Origin: Haloplanus rubicundus
Lineage (GTDB): Archaea > Halobacteriota > Halobacteria > Halobacteriales > Haloferacaceae
DNA: 64,000 bases
NCBI RefSeq assembly: GCF_003342675.1
Contig: NZ_CP031148.1
Span: 930,001-994,000 of the forward strand
Direction: 5' to 3'
Position 1 is the first letter of the stretch. Every line of letters starts with the position of its first letter. The notes beneath the pieces were generated by a model that saw only the letters and a program-made list of their open reading frames with translations, searched no databases and was not told the DNA's origin. The position numbers were made by a program, and so were the translations under genes. Below are positions 45,005 to 54,755 of the stretch, one piece after another.

Positions 45005-45082
45005 ACGGAGTAGTGTAACTGTTCACCGGTGGTTCGCCGCCCCGTCTTGGCGAACCGCCGGTACTGACTTACAACGTCCCGT
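45005..45082. repeat. dispersed palindromic element, copy 4
   Basis: Inner arms CCGGTGGTTCGCC (45026-45038) and GGCGAACCGCCGG (45049-45061) pair with one mismatch; flanks GTGTAACTGTTCA and GTACTGACTTACAACG match copies 2 and 3. It sits 2 bp after the M20 hydrolase stop. Confidence 0.86.
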
Positions 45083-45152
45083 CTGAGACGGACAGAGCTG
45101 ATCGGCGGGTCACCCGAGCGGGAGGATCGGTCGGCGGGGTCGTCGCCCCCGA

Positions 45153-46133
45153 TCAGGCCGACTCCGCGCTCTCCGTCTCCGGGCGGTACTCGCCGAGCAG
45201 TGACTCGACTGCCCGCCAGTCGACCGGCGGGGCGTGGTCGTCGAGCGCGGCCTCGAAGTCGGCCAGCCGGTCGCCGTAGCGGTCCCGCCACGCGGCCGCC
45301 GGCCCCCCGTCGAAGCGGTCGTCGATCGACCGCCATCGCTCCTCGAGGCCCGTGAGACGGTCGTCGAGGGCTGCGAGGCCCTCGGCGTCGACGGCGCCGT
45401 GGGCGTCGTCGGGACCGGGGTCGGGCCAGGCCCGGAGGTCGTCGACCTCGGCACGCAGGTCGTCGAGCAGGAGCCGCGCGACCCGGTGTCTGAGGGCGGC
45501 GTCGAACCGGACGGCGGCGGGGTCGACGTCCGCCTCCACGTCCCCGGCCGCGAGCGCGTCGAAGGTCCCCGCCACGCCGTCGACGAAGCCCGCGACCGCG
45601 TCGGCGTCGTCGTCGAGGGCGGCCAGCCGACGGTCGGGGGTCCGGACCCACGCCTCGAACTCCTCGGCGTCGACGCCGAGTTTGTCGGCGGTGTGCTGGG
45701 CGGAATTGGCCGCGGCGTTGAGTCGACGAATCTCGACCGCCGTCTCGTAGATGGCGTCGGGTTCGTTCGCGAGGTCGACGACCGACTGAAGCTGGTCGCC
45801 GAGGTCGTCGACACGGGACGCGACCGCCGCGTGTCGCGTCTCGAAGTCGTCGAGACGCTCGGCCACGCTGTCTAGGTGATCGACCGCCGCGGCGGCCTCG
45901 CGAGCGTCGTCGATCAGCATCCCGGCGTTTTCCACGCGCGTCTCGGGGGTCGACACCACCTTCGAGACGTGGGCGAGCGCGTCGTCGACCGCCTCGCGGC
46001 GCACGATACCGTCCGTCGTCACCCGTCCCAGCGCCGCCCGAACCGCGTCGGGGTCGTCGCCGGTCCGGGCGACGACCCCGTCCACGGCCGCGTCTAGCGA
46101 CAGCCCGTCGAGCGAGTCGTCGTGGTCGATCAC
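45153..46133 (-). CDS. haloarchaeal coiled-coil protein (halo transducer-like)
   Basis: 326 residues from GTG 46133 (VIDHDDSLDGL); the frame extends upstream but runs through the promoter. The N-terminal 70 residues look like a small helical domain with DDPDAVRAALGRVTTDGIV. Then come long acidic helices with heptad-like Ala/Leu spacing (AVDHLDSVAERLDDFETR, VDDLGDQLQSVV), suggesting coiled coils. Related sequences are annotated as halo transducer proteins. It is divergent from pstS, so it may share phosphate control, but there is no direct evidence. Confidence 0.75.
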   Translation of the reverse strand: MIDHDDSLDGLSLDAAVDGVVARTGDDPDAVRAALGRVTTDGIVRREAVDDALAHVSKVVSTPETRVENAGMLIDDAREAAAAVDHLDSVAERLDDFETRHAAVASRVDDLGDQLQSVVDLANEPDAIYETAVEIRRLNAAANSAQHTADKLGVDAEEFEAWVRTPDRRLAALDDDADAVAGFVDGVAGTFDALAAGDVEADVDPAAVRFDAALRHRVARLLLDDLRAEVDDLRAWPDPGPDDAHGAVDAEGLAALDDRLTGLEERWRSIDDRFDGGPAAAWRDRYGDRLADFEAALDDHAPPVDWRAVESLLGEYRPETESAESA

Positions 46134-46158
46134 ACGAACCGTTTCCGCCGAGGCGGCG

Positions 46159-46168
46159 TTATAATTTT
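46159..46168 (-). promoter_or_regulatory. TATA element of the coiled-coil protein gene
   Basis: GTTATAATTTT on the plus strand, within an AT-rich pocket 26-35 bp upstream of GTG 46133. This spacing suits a leaderless transcript and supports the GTG start. Confidence 0.6.
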
Positions 46169-46250
46169 CCGTATCAGCGTCTCTGAGGACTATTTTCGCA
46201 TATATAGCTGAAGGATTGGTACACTGTAGCATGGGTCCGGGATCTACCCC

Positions 46251-46259
46251 TCATATAAA
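46251..46259 (+). promoter_or_regulatory. TATA element of the pst operon
   Basis: TCATATAAA lies 34-42 bp before the pstS ATG. The stretch 46190-46235 upstream is AT-rich and could hold a phosphate-response site, but no known motif can be assigned by eye. Confidence 0.6.
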
Positions 46260-46292
46260 CGACCTTTACGAGAACTCCGGGAAATCAACTCG

Positions 46293-47549
46293 ATGTCAGA
46301 CAACACTGGAACCGAGGGCGGTCGAGTTTCGCGGCGGGCGTTCATCACGACGACAGGTGCCGTCGGCATCGCCGGTCTGGCCGGCTGTGGCGGGCAGTCG
46401 GGCGGGGGCGACGGCGGCGCCGGCGGCGACGGCGGGGCCGACCCCACGGCCACCGAAGCCGAATCGGATATGGACAGCGAACCGACGGAGACGGAATCGA
46501 GCGACGACGGCACCGACGGCCTGAACACCTCGCTGCTCAACGCCGAGGGGTCCTCCACCGTCTACCCAATCTCGAACACCGGCAGTGCCTACTGGAACTC
46601 CAACGCACCGCCGAGCGACGGCGAGTACTGGGGATCGAACTCGGAGAGTACCGTCCCCGGTTGGAGCCAGCTCGGCGAGCCGGACATGCTTCTTGCCGAT
46701 TACTTCGCCCAGAAGTTCGGCTTCGAACCGACCGAGGAGCGCTCCAGCCCGCCGTTCCCGACGACGGTCGGCCTGAGCCACTCGGGAACCGGCTGTGAGG
46801 CCGTCACCGAAGGGCTGGTCGACATCGGCAACTCCTCGGGGCCGATCACGGCCGAACTCGACTGGAGCGAGGAGAAGGCCCAGAGCGAGGTCGTCGACAA
46901 CGTCGTCGGCCGCGACGGCCAGCCTGTCGTCGTCAGTTCGGACGTGATCGACGCCGGCGTCACCCAGCTGACCGGCGAAGAAGTCCGCGGGATCTACCAG
47001 GACGAGATCACCAACTGGAACCAGATCGAAGGCGTCGACTACGATCAGGAGATCTACGCCATCGGTCGCGCCGAGGGCTCCGGGACGGACACCTCGTTCC
47101 GCCTGAACATGCTCGGCGGCGCCGACGCCGCGATGCCCGGTGTCGACACCCGCTTCGGGCAGAACCAGCAGGTCGCACAGGCCGTCTCCCAGAACGAGGG
47201 CTCCATCGCGTACATGGCGCTGGCGTTCACCAGCGAGACCGTCGTTCCGGTCGGCATCGACTTCGAGGGCACGCTCTACGAGCCGGACCGCGACGCGGAG
47301 AACACCATCTTCGACAGCGACTACCCGCTCAACCGCGACCTCCACATGTACACGCTGATCGAGGAGGACAACCCGAACGGCGGCGGGTACGACGCCCGCG
47401 AGGCCGCGTTCATCAACATGTTCCTCAACGAGTTCGGGCAGACCGTCTTCGTCGAGGGGAACAACTACATCCCGCTGCCGACGAGCGACCTGGAGTCGAT
47501 GAAAGAGCAGGTCTCGGCGCTCGCCACCGAAGACCTGATCATGCCGTAA
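46293..47549 (+). CDS. pstS: phosphate ABC transporter substrate-binding protein, Tat lipoprotein
   Basis: 418 residues. Tat motif SRRAFITTTGAVG and lipobox LAGC, then a Gly/Asp/Glu/Thr-rich linker to residue ~75. The domain starts LNAEGSSTVYPISN (the phosphate-binding GSSTVYP), with GLSHSGTGCEAVTEGLVDIG and then GRAEGSGTDTSF as the second ligand loop. It captures phosphate at the cell surface and delivers it to PstCA. First gene of a six-gene operon; pstC begins 94 bp after its stop. Confidence 0.95.
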   Translation: MSDNTGTEGGRVSRRAFITTTGAVGIAGLAGCGGQSGGGDGGAGGDGGADPTATEAESDMDSEPTETESSDDGTDGLNTSLLNAEGSSTVYPISNTGSAYWNSNAPPSDGEYWGSNSESTVPGWSQLGEPDMLLADYFAQKFGFEPTEERSSPPFPTTVGLSHSGTGCEAVTEGLVDIGNSSGPITAELDWSEEKAQSEVVDNVVGRDGQPVVVSSDVIDAGVTQLTGEEVRGIYQDEITNWNQIEGVDYDQEIYAIGRAEGSGTDTSFRLNMLGGADAAMPGVDTRFGQNQQVAQAVSQNEGSIAYMALAFTSETVVPVGIDFEGTLYEPDRDAENTIFDSDYPLNRDLHMYTLIEEDNPNGGGYDAREAAFINMFLNEFGQTVFVEGNNYIPLPTSDLESMKEQVSALATEDLIMP

Positions 47550-47643
47550 CTCCGGCGACACGACCGGATCGGCCCGCCGACCGAGACCGCCGACAGCTCA
47601 TTTTTATGACACTCTCCCACCCAAAACATCAAACAAACGATAT

Positions 47644-48771
47644 ATGTCATCAGTAACACGCACCGAACGGTTGAACGCGGCCGCGGGGCGGCAGTTCCAG
47701 CGGGTTCGTGATTTCGTCGACGATACCGACCCCGCGGCGCTGGTCGTCGTCGGGGTCATCGCCGTCTCCCTCCTGACGGCCTTCGTCGGGTTTCTCGCGG
47801 TGTCGAACCTCACCGTCCTGCCGTTCCTCGTGTTCGTCGCGGCGACGGGGTACGGCTGGGTGCGTCACCAGGAGGAGACCGCGCTGATACTGACGCTGAC
47901 GATGACGGTTTCGACCCTGCTGATCCTCGGGCTGATCATCGTGTTCATCTTCCGGGAGTCGGTCCCGGTCATTCAGTACGAAACCGCCACCGTGTTCGGG
48001 GTGGAGGTGCCGGGACTGCGGATGTTCATCCAGGCTAGGTGGGACGCGGTGTCGGATCCGATCCGGTACTCGATGGCGCCGATGATCCACGGCACTCTGC
48101 TGGTGACGGTGATCGCGACGGCGGTGGCCGGGCCGCTCGGCGTCGCCGCCGCGCTCTTCCTGTCGGAGATCGCACCCGCCGTCGTCCGCGAGTTCGTCAA
48201 ACCGGGCGTCGAGATCCTCGCCGGCATCCCCTCCATCGTCTACGGGTTCATCGGGTTCACGATCCTCAGCCCGTGGGCTTCGGATCAGTTCCAGACCACC
48301 GGTCAGGGGAGTTACCTGTTCGTCGGCATCGTCGTCGGGCTGATGGCGCTGCCGACGGTCGTCTCGGTCGCCGAGGACGCCCTCAGCAGCGTCCCCGAGT
48401 CGATGAAAAGCGGGTCGCTCGCCGTCGGGACGACCGACTGGCAGACCATGACCTCGATCACCCTGCCCGCGGCCTTCTCCGGCGTCTCCGCGGCGGTCCT
48501 CCTCGGCGTCGGGCGCGCCATCGGCGAGACGATGGCCGCGACCGTCATGTTGCGCGGCGTCCCGCGGCTCACCGAGCCGCTGGTGAACGTCTTCTACGGA
48601 CAGGAGACGCTCACGTCGCTCATCGCCCGCAACTACGGCGAGGCCGACGGTCTCCAGATGGACGCGCTGTTCGTCGCCGGCGTGATCCTCTTTCTCACCG
48701 TTCTCGCCATCTCCATCGGCGCGCAGTACATCGAGTGGCGGATGCGCAGCAAGCTGGGGGGTGAGGCCTGA
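47644..48771 (+). CDS. pstC: phosphate ABC transporter permease PstC
   Basis: 375 residues. The N-terminal 100 residues add three hydrophobic helices before the standard six-helix permease. The coupling loop is in [21 protein letters not shown] followed by [15 protein letters not shown]. The GAxLG-type end [17 protein letters not shown] is the PstC signature. The stop shares one base with the pstA start. Confidence 0.94.
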   Translation: MSSVTRTERLNAAAGRQFQRVRDFVDDTDPAALVVVGVIAVSLLTAFVGFLAVSNLTVLPFLVFVAATGYGWVRHQEETALILTLTMTVSTLLILGLIIVFIFRESVPVIQYETATVFGVEVPGLRMFIQARWDAVSDPIRYSMAPMIHGTLLVTVIATAVAGPLGVAAALFLSEIAPAVVREFVKPGVEILAGIPSIVYGFIGFTILSPWASDQFQTTGQGSYLFVGIVVGLMALPTVVSVAEDALSSVPESMKSGSLAVGTTDWQTMTSITLPAAFSGVSAAVLLGVGRAIGETMAATVMLRGVPRLTEPLVNVFYGQETLTSLIARNYGEADGLQMDALFVAGVILFLTVLAISIGAQYIEWRMRSKLGGEA

Positions 48772-50384
48772 TGGCGGGCGCGACCGGGTCGCGGCTCGTC
48801 GACGGCGACACGACGGCGACCGACGCCGTCGCCGCAGCGACGGTCGGCCTCTCGGCGATCCTGTTCGTCCTCGCGGTGGCGGCGATGTTCGAGCGGGTGA
48901 GCCTCACCGGCACCCTCGCCGGCGTGCCGACGGTGACCCTGCTCGGCGGGCTGTTGATCGCCCTCGGCGTCGCCGTGGGCGTCTTCGGCGTCGGGTCGCG
49001 ACTCGGCTACGTCGAGACCGACCCCGATTCGAGCGCCGGCCTGATCGCGAGCTTCGGCGCCGCGGTGCCGTGGTTCGTCATCGGTGGCGGGGTCGCCTCG
49101 GAGACGCTCGGGCTCGGCGTCACCGGTGGCGTCGCCGGCGCCGCCGTCGCCGGCGGCGTGGCCTTCGTCGCGACCGCCGTCCCTCGAGAAGACGTCGGCT
49201 CGACGGTGCCGCTCGGCGCCCTCCTCGCCTTCGTCGGCCTAGTCTTCCTCACCGGAACCATCGGTCCCGGCTGGCTGTGGAACCTCGGCTGGGAACAGCA
49301 GGCGTCGATCACCGCCGAGTTCCTCGTGCCGGCCGCGACGCTGTTTTGCGCCCTCTACGGCGGCTGGGCCGCGGCGAAGGCCTACGGCCGCTTCGGCGCC
49401 CGCGGCCGACACATGGGCGCGTACGTGCTCGTCTACCTGAACGCGCTCTCCATCATCGCCTTCCTGTTCATCCTGATCGCCTTCGTCGTCGTCCAGGGAC
49501 TGCCCGGCCTGCTCACCGGCGTCCAGATCGGTGCGGGCGTCGGTCCGCAGCTGTTCGGCTCGTTCGAACTGCCGGTGTACGTCCCGTTCGTCATGAACGG
49601 CGTCGCGCTCCTGAACGACTTCCAGGGGGTGCTCCCGGCCATCGTCGGCACGGTCTGGCTGGTCGTCGGCGCGGTGCTGTTCGCGGTGCCGCTGGGCGTC
49701 GGCGCGGCCATCTTCCTCACCGAGTACGCCGAGCGCGGCCGGTTCACCCAGGCGGTCGAGGTGGCGACCAACGGCCTCTGGAGTACGCCGAGCATCGTCT
49801 TCGGGCTCTTTGGCTTTGCCTTCCTCATCCCCCGGTTTGGCAACCGGAAGTCGCTGCTCGCCGGGATGCTCACGCTCGGGTTCATGCTCCTGCCGCTGGT
49901 GCTGATCACGAGCCGCGAGGCGATGCTCTCGGTGCCCGACGAGTACCGCGACGCGAGCGCGGCACTCGGCGTCTCGAAGTGGCAGACCGTCCGCAGCGTC
50001 GTCCTCCCGGCCGCGCTACCGGGCGTCGTCACGGGGGTCATCCTCGGCGTCGGCCGGATCGCGGGCGAGACGGCGCCCATTCTGCTGACGATGGCCGGCG
50101 GAACCTTCGTCCCCGGGGCACAGACGGTCGACGTCGTCGGCGGCTTCGAGTTCACGGGCTCGCCGCCGTTCGTCGCCAACCCCGAACTCCTGCAGGCGAC
50201 CTCGGCGCTCCCGTACCAGCTGTACGCCCTCATCACCGCGGGCGTCGGCCTGGGAAGCAACGTCTCCGATCCGACCGGGTTCCGGTGGGCGACGGCGCTC
50301 GTCCTGCTCGCCGTCGTCCTCTCGTTTTACGCCATCGGCATCGGGGCGCGCTACTACTTCCGACGGCAACTCAGACACGACTAA
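48771..50384 (+). CDS. pstA: phosphate ABC transporter permease PstA, with long N-terminal membrane extension
   Basis: 537 residues, almost twice the usual length. The first ~220 residues hold about six extra helices in very small, Gly/Ala/Val-rich sequence (for example [19 protein letters not shown]). The PstA core begins near [21 protein letters not shown], with [19 protein letters not shown] and the coupling segment [34 protein letters not shown] is the ending signature. The extension is not in bacterial PstA; its role is unknown. Confidence 0.92.
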   Translation: MAGATGSRLVDGDTTATDAVAAATVGLSAILFVLAVAAMFERVSLTGTLAGVPTVTLLGGLLIALGVAVGVFGVGSRLGYVETDPDSSAGLIASFGAAVPWFVIGGGVASETLGLGVTGGVAGAAVAGGVAFVATAVPREDVGSTVPLGALLAFVGLVFLTGTIGPGWLWNLGWEQQASITAEFLVPAATLFCALYGGWAAAKAYGRFGARGRHMGAYVLVYLNALSIIAFLFILIAFVVVQGLPGLLTGVQIGAGVGPQLFGSFELPVYVPFVMNGVALLNDFQGVLPAIVGTVWLVVGAVLFAVPLGVGAAIFLTEYAERGRFTQAVEVATNGLWSTPSIVFGLFGFAFLIPRFGNRKSLLAGMLTLGFMLLPLVLITSREAMLSVPDEYRDASAALGVSKWQTVRSVVLPAALPGVVTGVILGVGRIAGETAPILLTMAGGTFVPGAQTVDVVGGFEFTGSPPFVANPELLQATSALPYQLYALITAGVGLGSNVSDPTGFRWATALVLLAVVLSFYAIGIGARYYFRRQLRHD

Positions 50385-50386
50385 CC

Positions 50387-51310
50387 ATGAGTGATTCACG
50401 ACAGACACGGAGTCAGACGGAGACCAGGACGACCGGCAGCGATCAGCCGCTCGAAACCACGAGCGGCGAGACGGTCGAAGAGACCAGAGCGGAGTGGGTC
50501 GAGTACGACTTCCGGGGCGAGGCGAAGATGGTCGCCGAGGACCTCGACGTGCACTACGGCGACGACCACGCCCTGAAGGGGGTCTCGATGGAGATTCCCG
50601 AGAAGAGCGTCACCGCACTCATCGGCCCCTCGGGCTGTGGGAAGTCGACCTACCTTCGCTGTCTCAACCGGATGAACGACCGCATCAACGCCGCCCGCGT
50701 CGACGGCTCGGTCCGCCTCGACGGGAAGGAAATCTACCAGGACGGCATCAATCTGGTGGAACTGCGCAAGCGGGTCGGGATGGTGTTCCAGTCGCCGAAC
50801 CCGTTCCCGAAGTCGATCCGGGACAACATCTCGTACGGCCCCCGGAAACACGGCGACATCGAGACCGGGCTGTTGGCCCGGATGCTCGGCCGCGACGACA
50901 GCGAGGCGGAGCGCGAACTCGTCGAGCGGGCGCTCAAACAGGCCGCGCTCTGGGACGAGGTGCACGACCGCCTCGACGACAACGCGCTCGGCCTCTCCGG
51001 CGGGCAGCAACAGCGGCTCTGTATCGCCCGGTGTCTGTCCGTCGACCCCGAGGTCATCCTGATGGACGAACCGGCGTCGGCGCTCGATCCCATCGCCACC
51101 GCCAAGATCGAGGACCTGATCAACGACCTCGCGAAGGAGTATACGGTCGTCATCGTCACCCACAACATGCAGCAGGCGGCCCGCATCTCGGACCAGACCG
51201 CGGTCTTCCTCACCGGCGGCAAACTCGTCGAGTACGGCGACACCGATCAGATATTCGAGGACCCGCGGAGCCAGCGCGTCGAAGACTACATCTCGGGCAA
51301 GTTCGGCTAA
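50387..51310 (+). CDS. pstB: phosphate ABC transporter ATP-binding protein PstB
   Basis: 307 residues. A polar, likely disordered N terminus (~45 residues) precedes the ATPase. Walker [10 protein letters not shown], the PstB-specific [13 protein letters not shown]-loop [13 protein letters not shown], signature LSGGQQQR, Walker [14 protein letters not shown] and the switch [14 protein letters not shown] are intact. It powers PstCA. It starts 2 bp after pstA. Confidence 0.96.
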   Translation: MSDSRQTRSQTETRTTGSDQPLETTSGETVEETRAEWVEYDFRGEAKMVAEDLDVHYGDDHALKGVSMEIPEKSVTALIGPSGCGKSTYLRCLNRMNDRINAARVDGSVRLDGKEIYQDGINLVELRKRVGMVFQSPNPFPKSIRDNISYGPRKHGDIETGLLARMLGRDDSEAERELVERALKQAALWDEVHDRLDDNALGLSGGQQQRLCIARCLSVDPEVILMDEPASALDPIATAKIEDLINDLAKEYTVVIVTHNMQQAARISDQTAVFLTGGKLVEYGDTDQIFEDPRSQRVEDYISGKFG

Positions 51311-51312
51311 CC

Positions 51313-51987
51313 GTGACCCGGGAGGAGTACCAGTCGTCGCTCGCCGACCTTCGCACCGAGGTGCTCGCGATGGGCGAACTCGTCGCCGACCGCCTCGACC
51401 GCGCGCTGGCGGCGCTCGCGACGGTCGACGAGGCGGTCGCACGCGAGGTGGCCGGCGCCGACGACGCGGTCGACCGCCGGTATCTGGCCCTCGAATCGAC
51501 GTGCATCCAGCTGTTCGCCCGCCAGCAGCCCGTCGCCGGCGACCTCCGCTTCGTCGCCTCGTCGTTCAAAATCGTCACCGACCTCGAACGGGTCGGGGAT
51601 CTGGCCGTGAACCTCGCACAGTACACCCTCGCGGCGGACCGCAAGCGCTTCGAGGAGGTGGACCTCTCGGCCATCGGCGACCGCGCGCGCTCGATGCTCG
51701 ACGACGCGATGGCCGCCTACCGGACCGACGACGCCGAGCTGTGTCGGGAGATTGCGGCACGCGACGACGAACTCGACGCGCTGTGCCAGCACGCGAGCGA
51801 GCGGGTCGTCCGGGACCTGATCGAACGCGAGGTCGACGAGGGGGACTCCTGGGCCGTCGAGGAGCTTCTGGACGACGTGTCGCGGCTCCTGCTCGTGATC
51901 CGTGACCTCGAACGCGTCGGCGACCACGCGGTCAACATCGCCGCGCGCACCCTCTATATGATCGAGAGTGACCCGGAGCTCGTCTGA
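51313..51987 (+). CDS. phoU: phosphate signalling complex protein PhoU
   Basis: 224 residues from GTG 51313, 2 bp after pstB. It has two PhoU three-helix repeats, each with the metal-binding E/D-x3-D motif: FKIVTDLERVGDLAVNLA and LLVIRDLERVGDHAVNIA. PhoU restrains the Pst transporter and phosphate signalling. Confidence 0.94.
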   Translation: MTREEYQSSLADLRTEVLAMGELVADRLDRALAALATVDEAVAREVAGADDAVDRRYLALESTCIQLFARQQPVAGDLRFVASSFKIVTDLERVGDLAVNLAQYTLAADRKRFEEVDLSAIGDRARSMLDDAMAAYRTDDAELCREIAARDDELDALCQHASERVVRDLIEREVDEGDSWAVEELLDDVSRLLLVIRDLERVGDHAVNIAARTLYMIESDPELV

Positions 51988-51988
51988 G

Positions 51989-53026
51989 ATGGAGACGCGA
52001 AAGCTCCAGAAGGTCGGCGGATCGACGTACTCGGTGTCGCTTCCGAAGGAGTGGGCTACGGACCACCACCTCGAAGCGGGGATGCCGATCCACCTCTACC
52101 CCCACACGGACGGGTCGCTCGTCGTCCGGAGCGCCGCTCAGGACGGCGAGCCACTCGGTGCGACGACGATCACCTTGCCCTCGGCCGACACCGACGCCGT
52201 GGAGCGGACCCTCCGTGCCGCCTACGTCGTCGGCTACGACGCGGTCACGCTCGTCGCACCCGAGGGGGCGGAACTGACTGCCGACGAGCGACGGGCCGCC
52301 CGCCGTCTCGTCCGGAGCATGGTCGGCCTGTCGGTCGTCGAGGAGATGCCCGACCGGATCACGGTCGAGAACCTGCTCGACGCCGCCGAGGTGTCGATCC
52401 GGCAGTCCGTGATCCAGCTTCAGTTCACCGCCCTCTCGATGCAACGCACCGCCGTCGAGCGCGTGACGTGCGACGCGGACGGCGGCGTGGCACAACGCAC
52501 CCCGGACGAGACGGCGGCCGACCCGCTCGACGAACGCGACGACGAGGCCGACCGCCTGTTCGAGATGCTCACCCGCCACGCCAACCGCTCGCTCGTCGAT
52601 TTCGAGGAGGTCGACGCCCTCGACGTGCGCCGCTCGGAACTGTTCGACGCCCTCGTCGTGGCGCGTCAACTCGAGCGAGTCGCCGACCACGCCGTCCGAA
52701 TCGGCTCGCTCGCCGACCGCATGGACGCCGCCGTCGACGACGGTCCGCTCGCCGAACTCCGCCCGCTCGCCGACGCGGCCCGTGGGGTCGTCGAGACGGC
52801 GACGACGGCCGCCCTCGATGGGTCGGCCGAGCGGGCCCACGAGGCGCTGGATCGGCGGGATCGGGTCGTCGACGACGTGCGCGCCCTCGATCAGGCGCTC
52901 TTCGAACGCGCCCCGCCGGACGCCTACGCCCTCTCGCGGGTGCTCGCGAGCCTCGCCCGGACCGCCGAGTGCGGGGGGAACGTCGCCCGCGTCGCGCTCC
53001 GGGCGAGCGTCCGCCCCGACGCGTAG
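51989..53026 (+). CDS. AbrB-PhoU fusion regulator
   Basis: 345 residues. The N terminus METRKLQKVGGSTYSVSLPKEWA is an AbrB/SpoVT-type DNA-binding swapped hairpin. Residues ~110-345 carry PhoU-like helical repeats, with the metal motif in ARQLERVADHAVRIGSLADRM and in LARTAECGGNVARVALRA. Such fusions are common in archaea and are thought to link phosphate status to transcription. It starts 2 bp after phoU, the last gene of the pst operon. Confidence 0.92.
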   Translation: METRKLQKVGGSTYSVSLPKEWATDHHLEAGMPIHLYPHTDGSLVVRSAAQDGEPLGATTITLPSADTDAVERTLRAAYVVGYDAVTLVAPEGAELTADERRAARRLVRSMVGLSVVEEMPDRITVENLLDAAEVSIRQSVIQLQFTALSMQRTAVERVTCDADGGVAQRTPDETAADPLDERDDEADRLFEMLTRHANRSLVDFEEVDALDVRRSELFDALVVARQLERVADHAVRIGSLADRMDAAVDDGPLAELRPLADAARGVVETATTAALDGSAERAHEALDRRDRVVDDVRALDQALFERAPPDAYALSRVLASLARTAECGGNVARVALRASVRPDA

Positions 53027-53038
53027 CGACACCCCCTG

Positions 53039-53464
53039 TTACGCAGTATCCCGGGACGGCGGGCTCGGCGTCCGCACCGTCGAGACGTACGCCGTCAGGT
53101 CGTGGCTCGTGATGACGCCGATGACGGCGCCGTCGGCGTCGACGACCGGCAGGTGATAGTGACCGGATTCGATCATCAGATCGGCCGCTGCCTCGACGGT
53201 GTCGTTGGCCGTCGTCGTCACCACGTCCGTACTCATCGCCGTCGCGACGCTCGTCGCCGGATCGTAGTCGCCCGTCCCGTCGGCGACGACGGTGACGAAA
53301 TCGGTCGCCGTGAGAATTCCGTCGAGACGCCCGGCGTCGTCCACGACGACGACGGACCCGATGCCGTGATCCAGGAGGACCGCCGCCGCCTCCCGGAGCG
53401 TAGCGTCGCCACCGATCGTGTGGACCGGCGACGACATGAGGCTCCCGACGAATACGTCTTCCAT
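53039..53464 (-). CDS. CBS-domain pair protein
   Basis: 141 residues from ATG 53464. Two CBS motifs: MEDVFVGSLMSSPVHTIGGD with GIGSVVVVDDAGRLDGILTATDF, then VATAMSTDVVTTTANDTVEA with HYHLPVVDADGAVIGVITSHDL. The paired domains form a Bateman module that binds adenine nucleotides and senses energy state. It stands alone, converging on the pst operon end and divergent from the flavoprotein gene. ATG 53491 is an alternative start. Confidence 0.9.
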   Translation of the reverse strand: MEDVFVGSLMSSPVHTIGGDATLREAAAVLLDHGIGSVVVVDDAGRLDGILTATDFVTVVADGTGDYDPATSVATAMSTDVVTTTANDTVEAAADLMIESGHYHLPVVDADGAVIGVITSHDLTAYVSTVRTPSPPSRDTA

Positions 53465-53542
53465 CCAACGTGGTACGTCTTCACATGGCATAACGCTGTC
53501 GCGGGCGACGCCGACAAGTACGATGCCCGCGTGCCGTCGCGT

Positions 53543-54256
53543 ATGTACGACGTCCTGATCGTCGGCGGTGGCGTCGCCGGCCTGTCCGCTGCGACGTTCA
53601 CCGCCCGCGCCGACTTCGAGACGCTCGTTCTCGATTCGGACGACTCCATCCTCCGACGCAACGCCCATCTGGAGAACTACCCCGGCTTCCCCGCCGGCGT
53701 CAACGCCCGTCTGTTGCTCGACCTGATGGCCGACGGTGCCGACCGGGCGGGTGCCGAGCGCCGCGAGGGCGAGGTGGCCCGACTCGCCCGCGACGACGAC
53801 GCGTTCACCGCCGAGACGGCCGCGGGCGACCGCTACCGCGCCGACCGGGTTGTCGCCGCCACGAAAAACACCGTCGACTACCTGCCCGACGGCGTCGACG
53901 TCGTCGACCGCGGGAAACCGTTCGTCGCCGTCGACGAGCGCGGACGGACGAGCGTCCCGGGGCTGTACGCCGCCGGGAGGCTGGCGGCCAAACCCCACCA
54001 GGCGGTCGTGAGCGCCGGGCACGGCGCGGAGGTGGCGGTGACGCTGTTGGAGGACGCCGACGAACCGTTCTACCACGACTGGGTGGCGCCCGACGGCTAC
54101 TTCACCGACCGCGGCCGGGACCTGCCGCCGGGCTGTGAGGAGATCGACGACGCCGAGCGCCGTCGTCGGGAGGACGCCGCCCGCGAACACATGCGCGAGC
54201 GGTTCGCGGCGGCTCACCCCTCCGACCAGCCGACGCATCCGAGCCTCGACGAGTGA
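53543..54256 (+). CDS. FAD-dependent NAD(P)/FAD oxidoreductase (thioredoxin reductase-like)
   Basis: 237 residues. An N-terminal dinucleotide-binding GGGVAGLSAATFTAR, the middle motif LRRNAHLENYPGFPAG and the C-terminal GLYAAGRLAAKPHQAVVSAG match the FAD-binding parts of thioredoxin reductase-like proteins. The redox CxxC pair and the NADPH-binding subdomain are missing, so it is shorter than thioredoxin reductase. A reduced flavoprotein of unknown substrate. The C-terminal 55 residues are acidic. Confidence 0.87.
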   Translation: MYDVLIVGGGVAGLSAATFTARADFETLVLDSDDSILRRNAHLENYPGFPAGVNARLLLDLMADGADRAGAERREGEVARLARDDDAFTAETAAGDRYRADRVVAATKNTVDYLPDGVDVVDRGKPFVAVDERGRTSVPGLYAAGRLAAKPHQAVVSAGHGAEVAVTLLEDADEPFYHDWVAPDGYFTDRGRDLPPGCEEIDDAERRRREDAAREHMRERFAAAHPSDQPTHPSLDE

Positions 54257-54322
54257 CGGGTCGTCGCCGGTAGTCCGCGGCCCCACCACAGCGTTATCAC
54301 GTTCATCGTCCTATCTCGGACG

Positions 54323-54649
54323 ATGCCAGATACCAAAGAGGGGCGGGAGGAGCAAGCCCGCCACGAGACGAAACGCCAGCAGCGACGGGACATCGACCAG
54401 GCACGCGAACGCGGCGACGAGGCCGAACCGCCCGACGAGCGGCCGCTCACGTGTCACCGGCGCGGATGCAACGAGCCCGCGACGTTCGTCGTGATCGAGC
54501 GATATCAGGAGGAGACCGGTCACGGCGCCGTCACCGCGGAGGCCTACCTCTGTCGCGCCCACACCGACGAGGAGAGTCCGACGAATCTGGACGGCGTCTA
54601 CGACGACTACGTGTTCCTGGTCGAACCGCTTCCCGAACCGGAGACCTGA
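54323..54649 (+). CDS. small haloarchaeal protein with paired cysteines
   Basis: 108 residues. A charged N-terminal helix (KEGREEQARHETKRQQRRDI) is followed by a short domain with CHRRGCNEPATFVVIERYQE and YLCRAHTD. The two CxxxxC/CxxH elements could form one zinc site. Function unknown; related short proteins occur widely in haloarchaea. Confidence 0.75.
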   Translation: MPDTKEGREEQARHETKRQQRRDIDQARERGDEAEPPDERPLTCHRRGCNEPATFVVIERYQEETGHGAVTAEAYLCRAHTDEESPTNLDGVYDDYVFLVEPLPEPET

Positions 54650-54701
54650 CGCCGTCGGTGTCGGCGCTCGCCCGTCGACCGGCATTCGATATCGCGACAT
54701 A

Positions 54702-54730
54702 CGATTTATTCCCCCGACGCGGGGGGCTTT
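54702..54730 (+). promoter_or_regulatory. promoter/terminator region before rio2
   Basis: ATACGATTTATTC contains a TATA-like element about 45-55 bp before the Rio2 ATG. It is followed by a GC hairpin CCCCC-GACG-CGGGGGG and a run of T (CTTTT), which could end the upstream transcript. Confidence 0.45.
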
Positions 54731-54755
54731 TGTCCCTCGGCCGCGGAGTCGGGGT

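Noticed and set aside
48761-51310. 849-residue frame joining pstA shadow and pstB
   Set aside because: The first two thirds are an out-of-frame reading of pstA; only the pstB part from 50387 is real.
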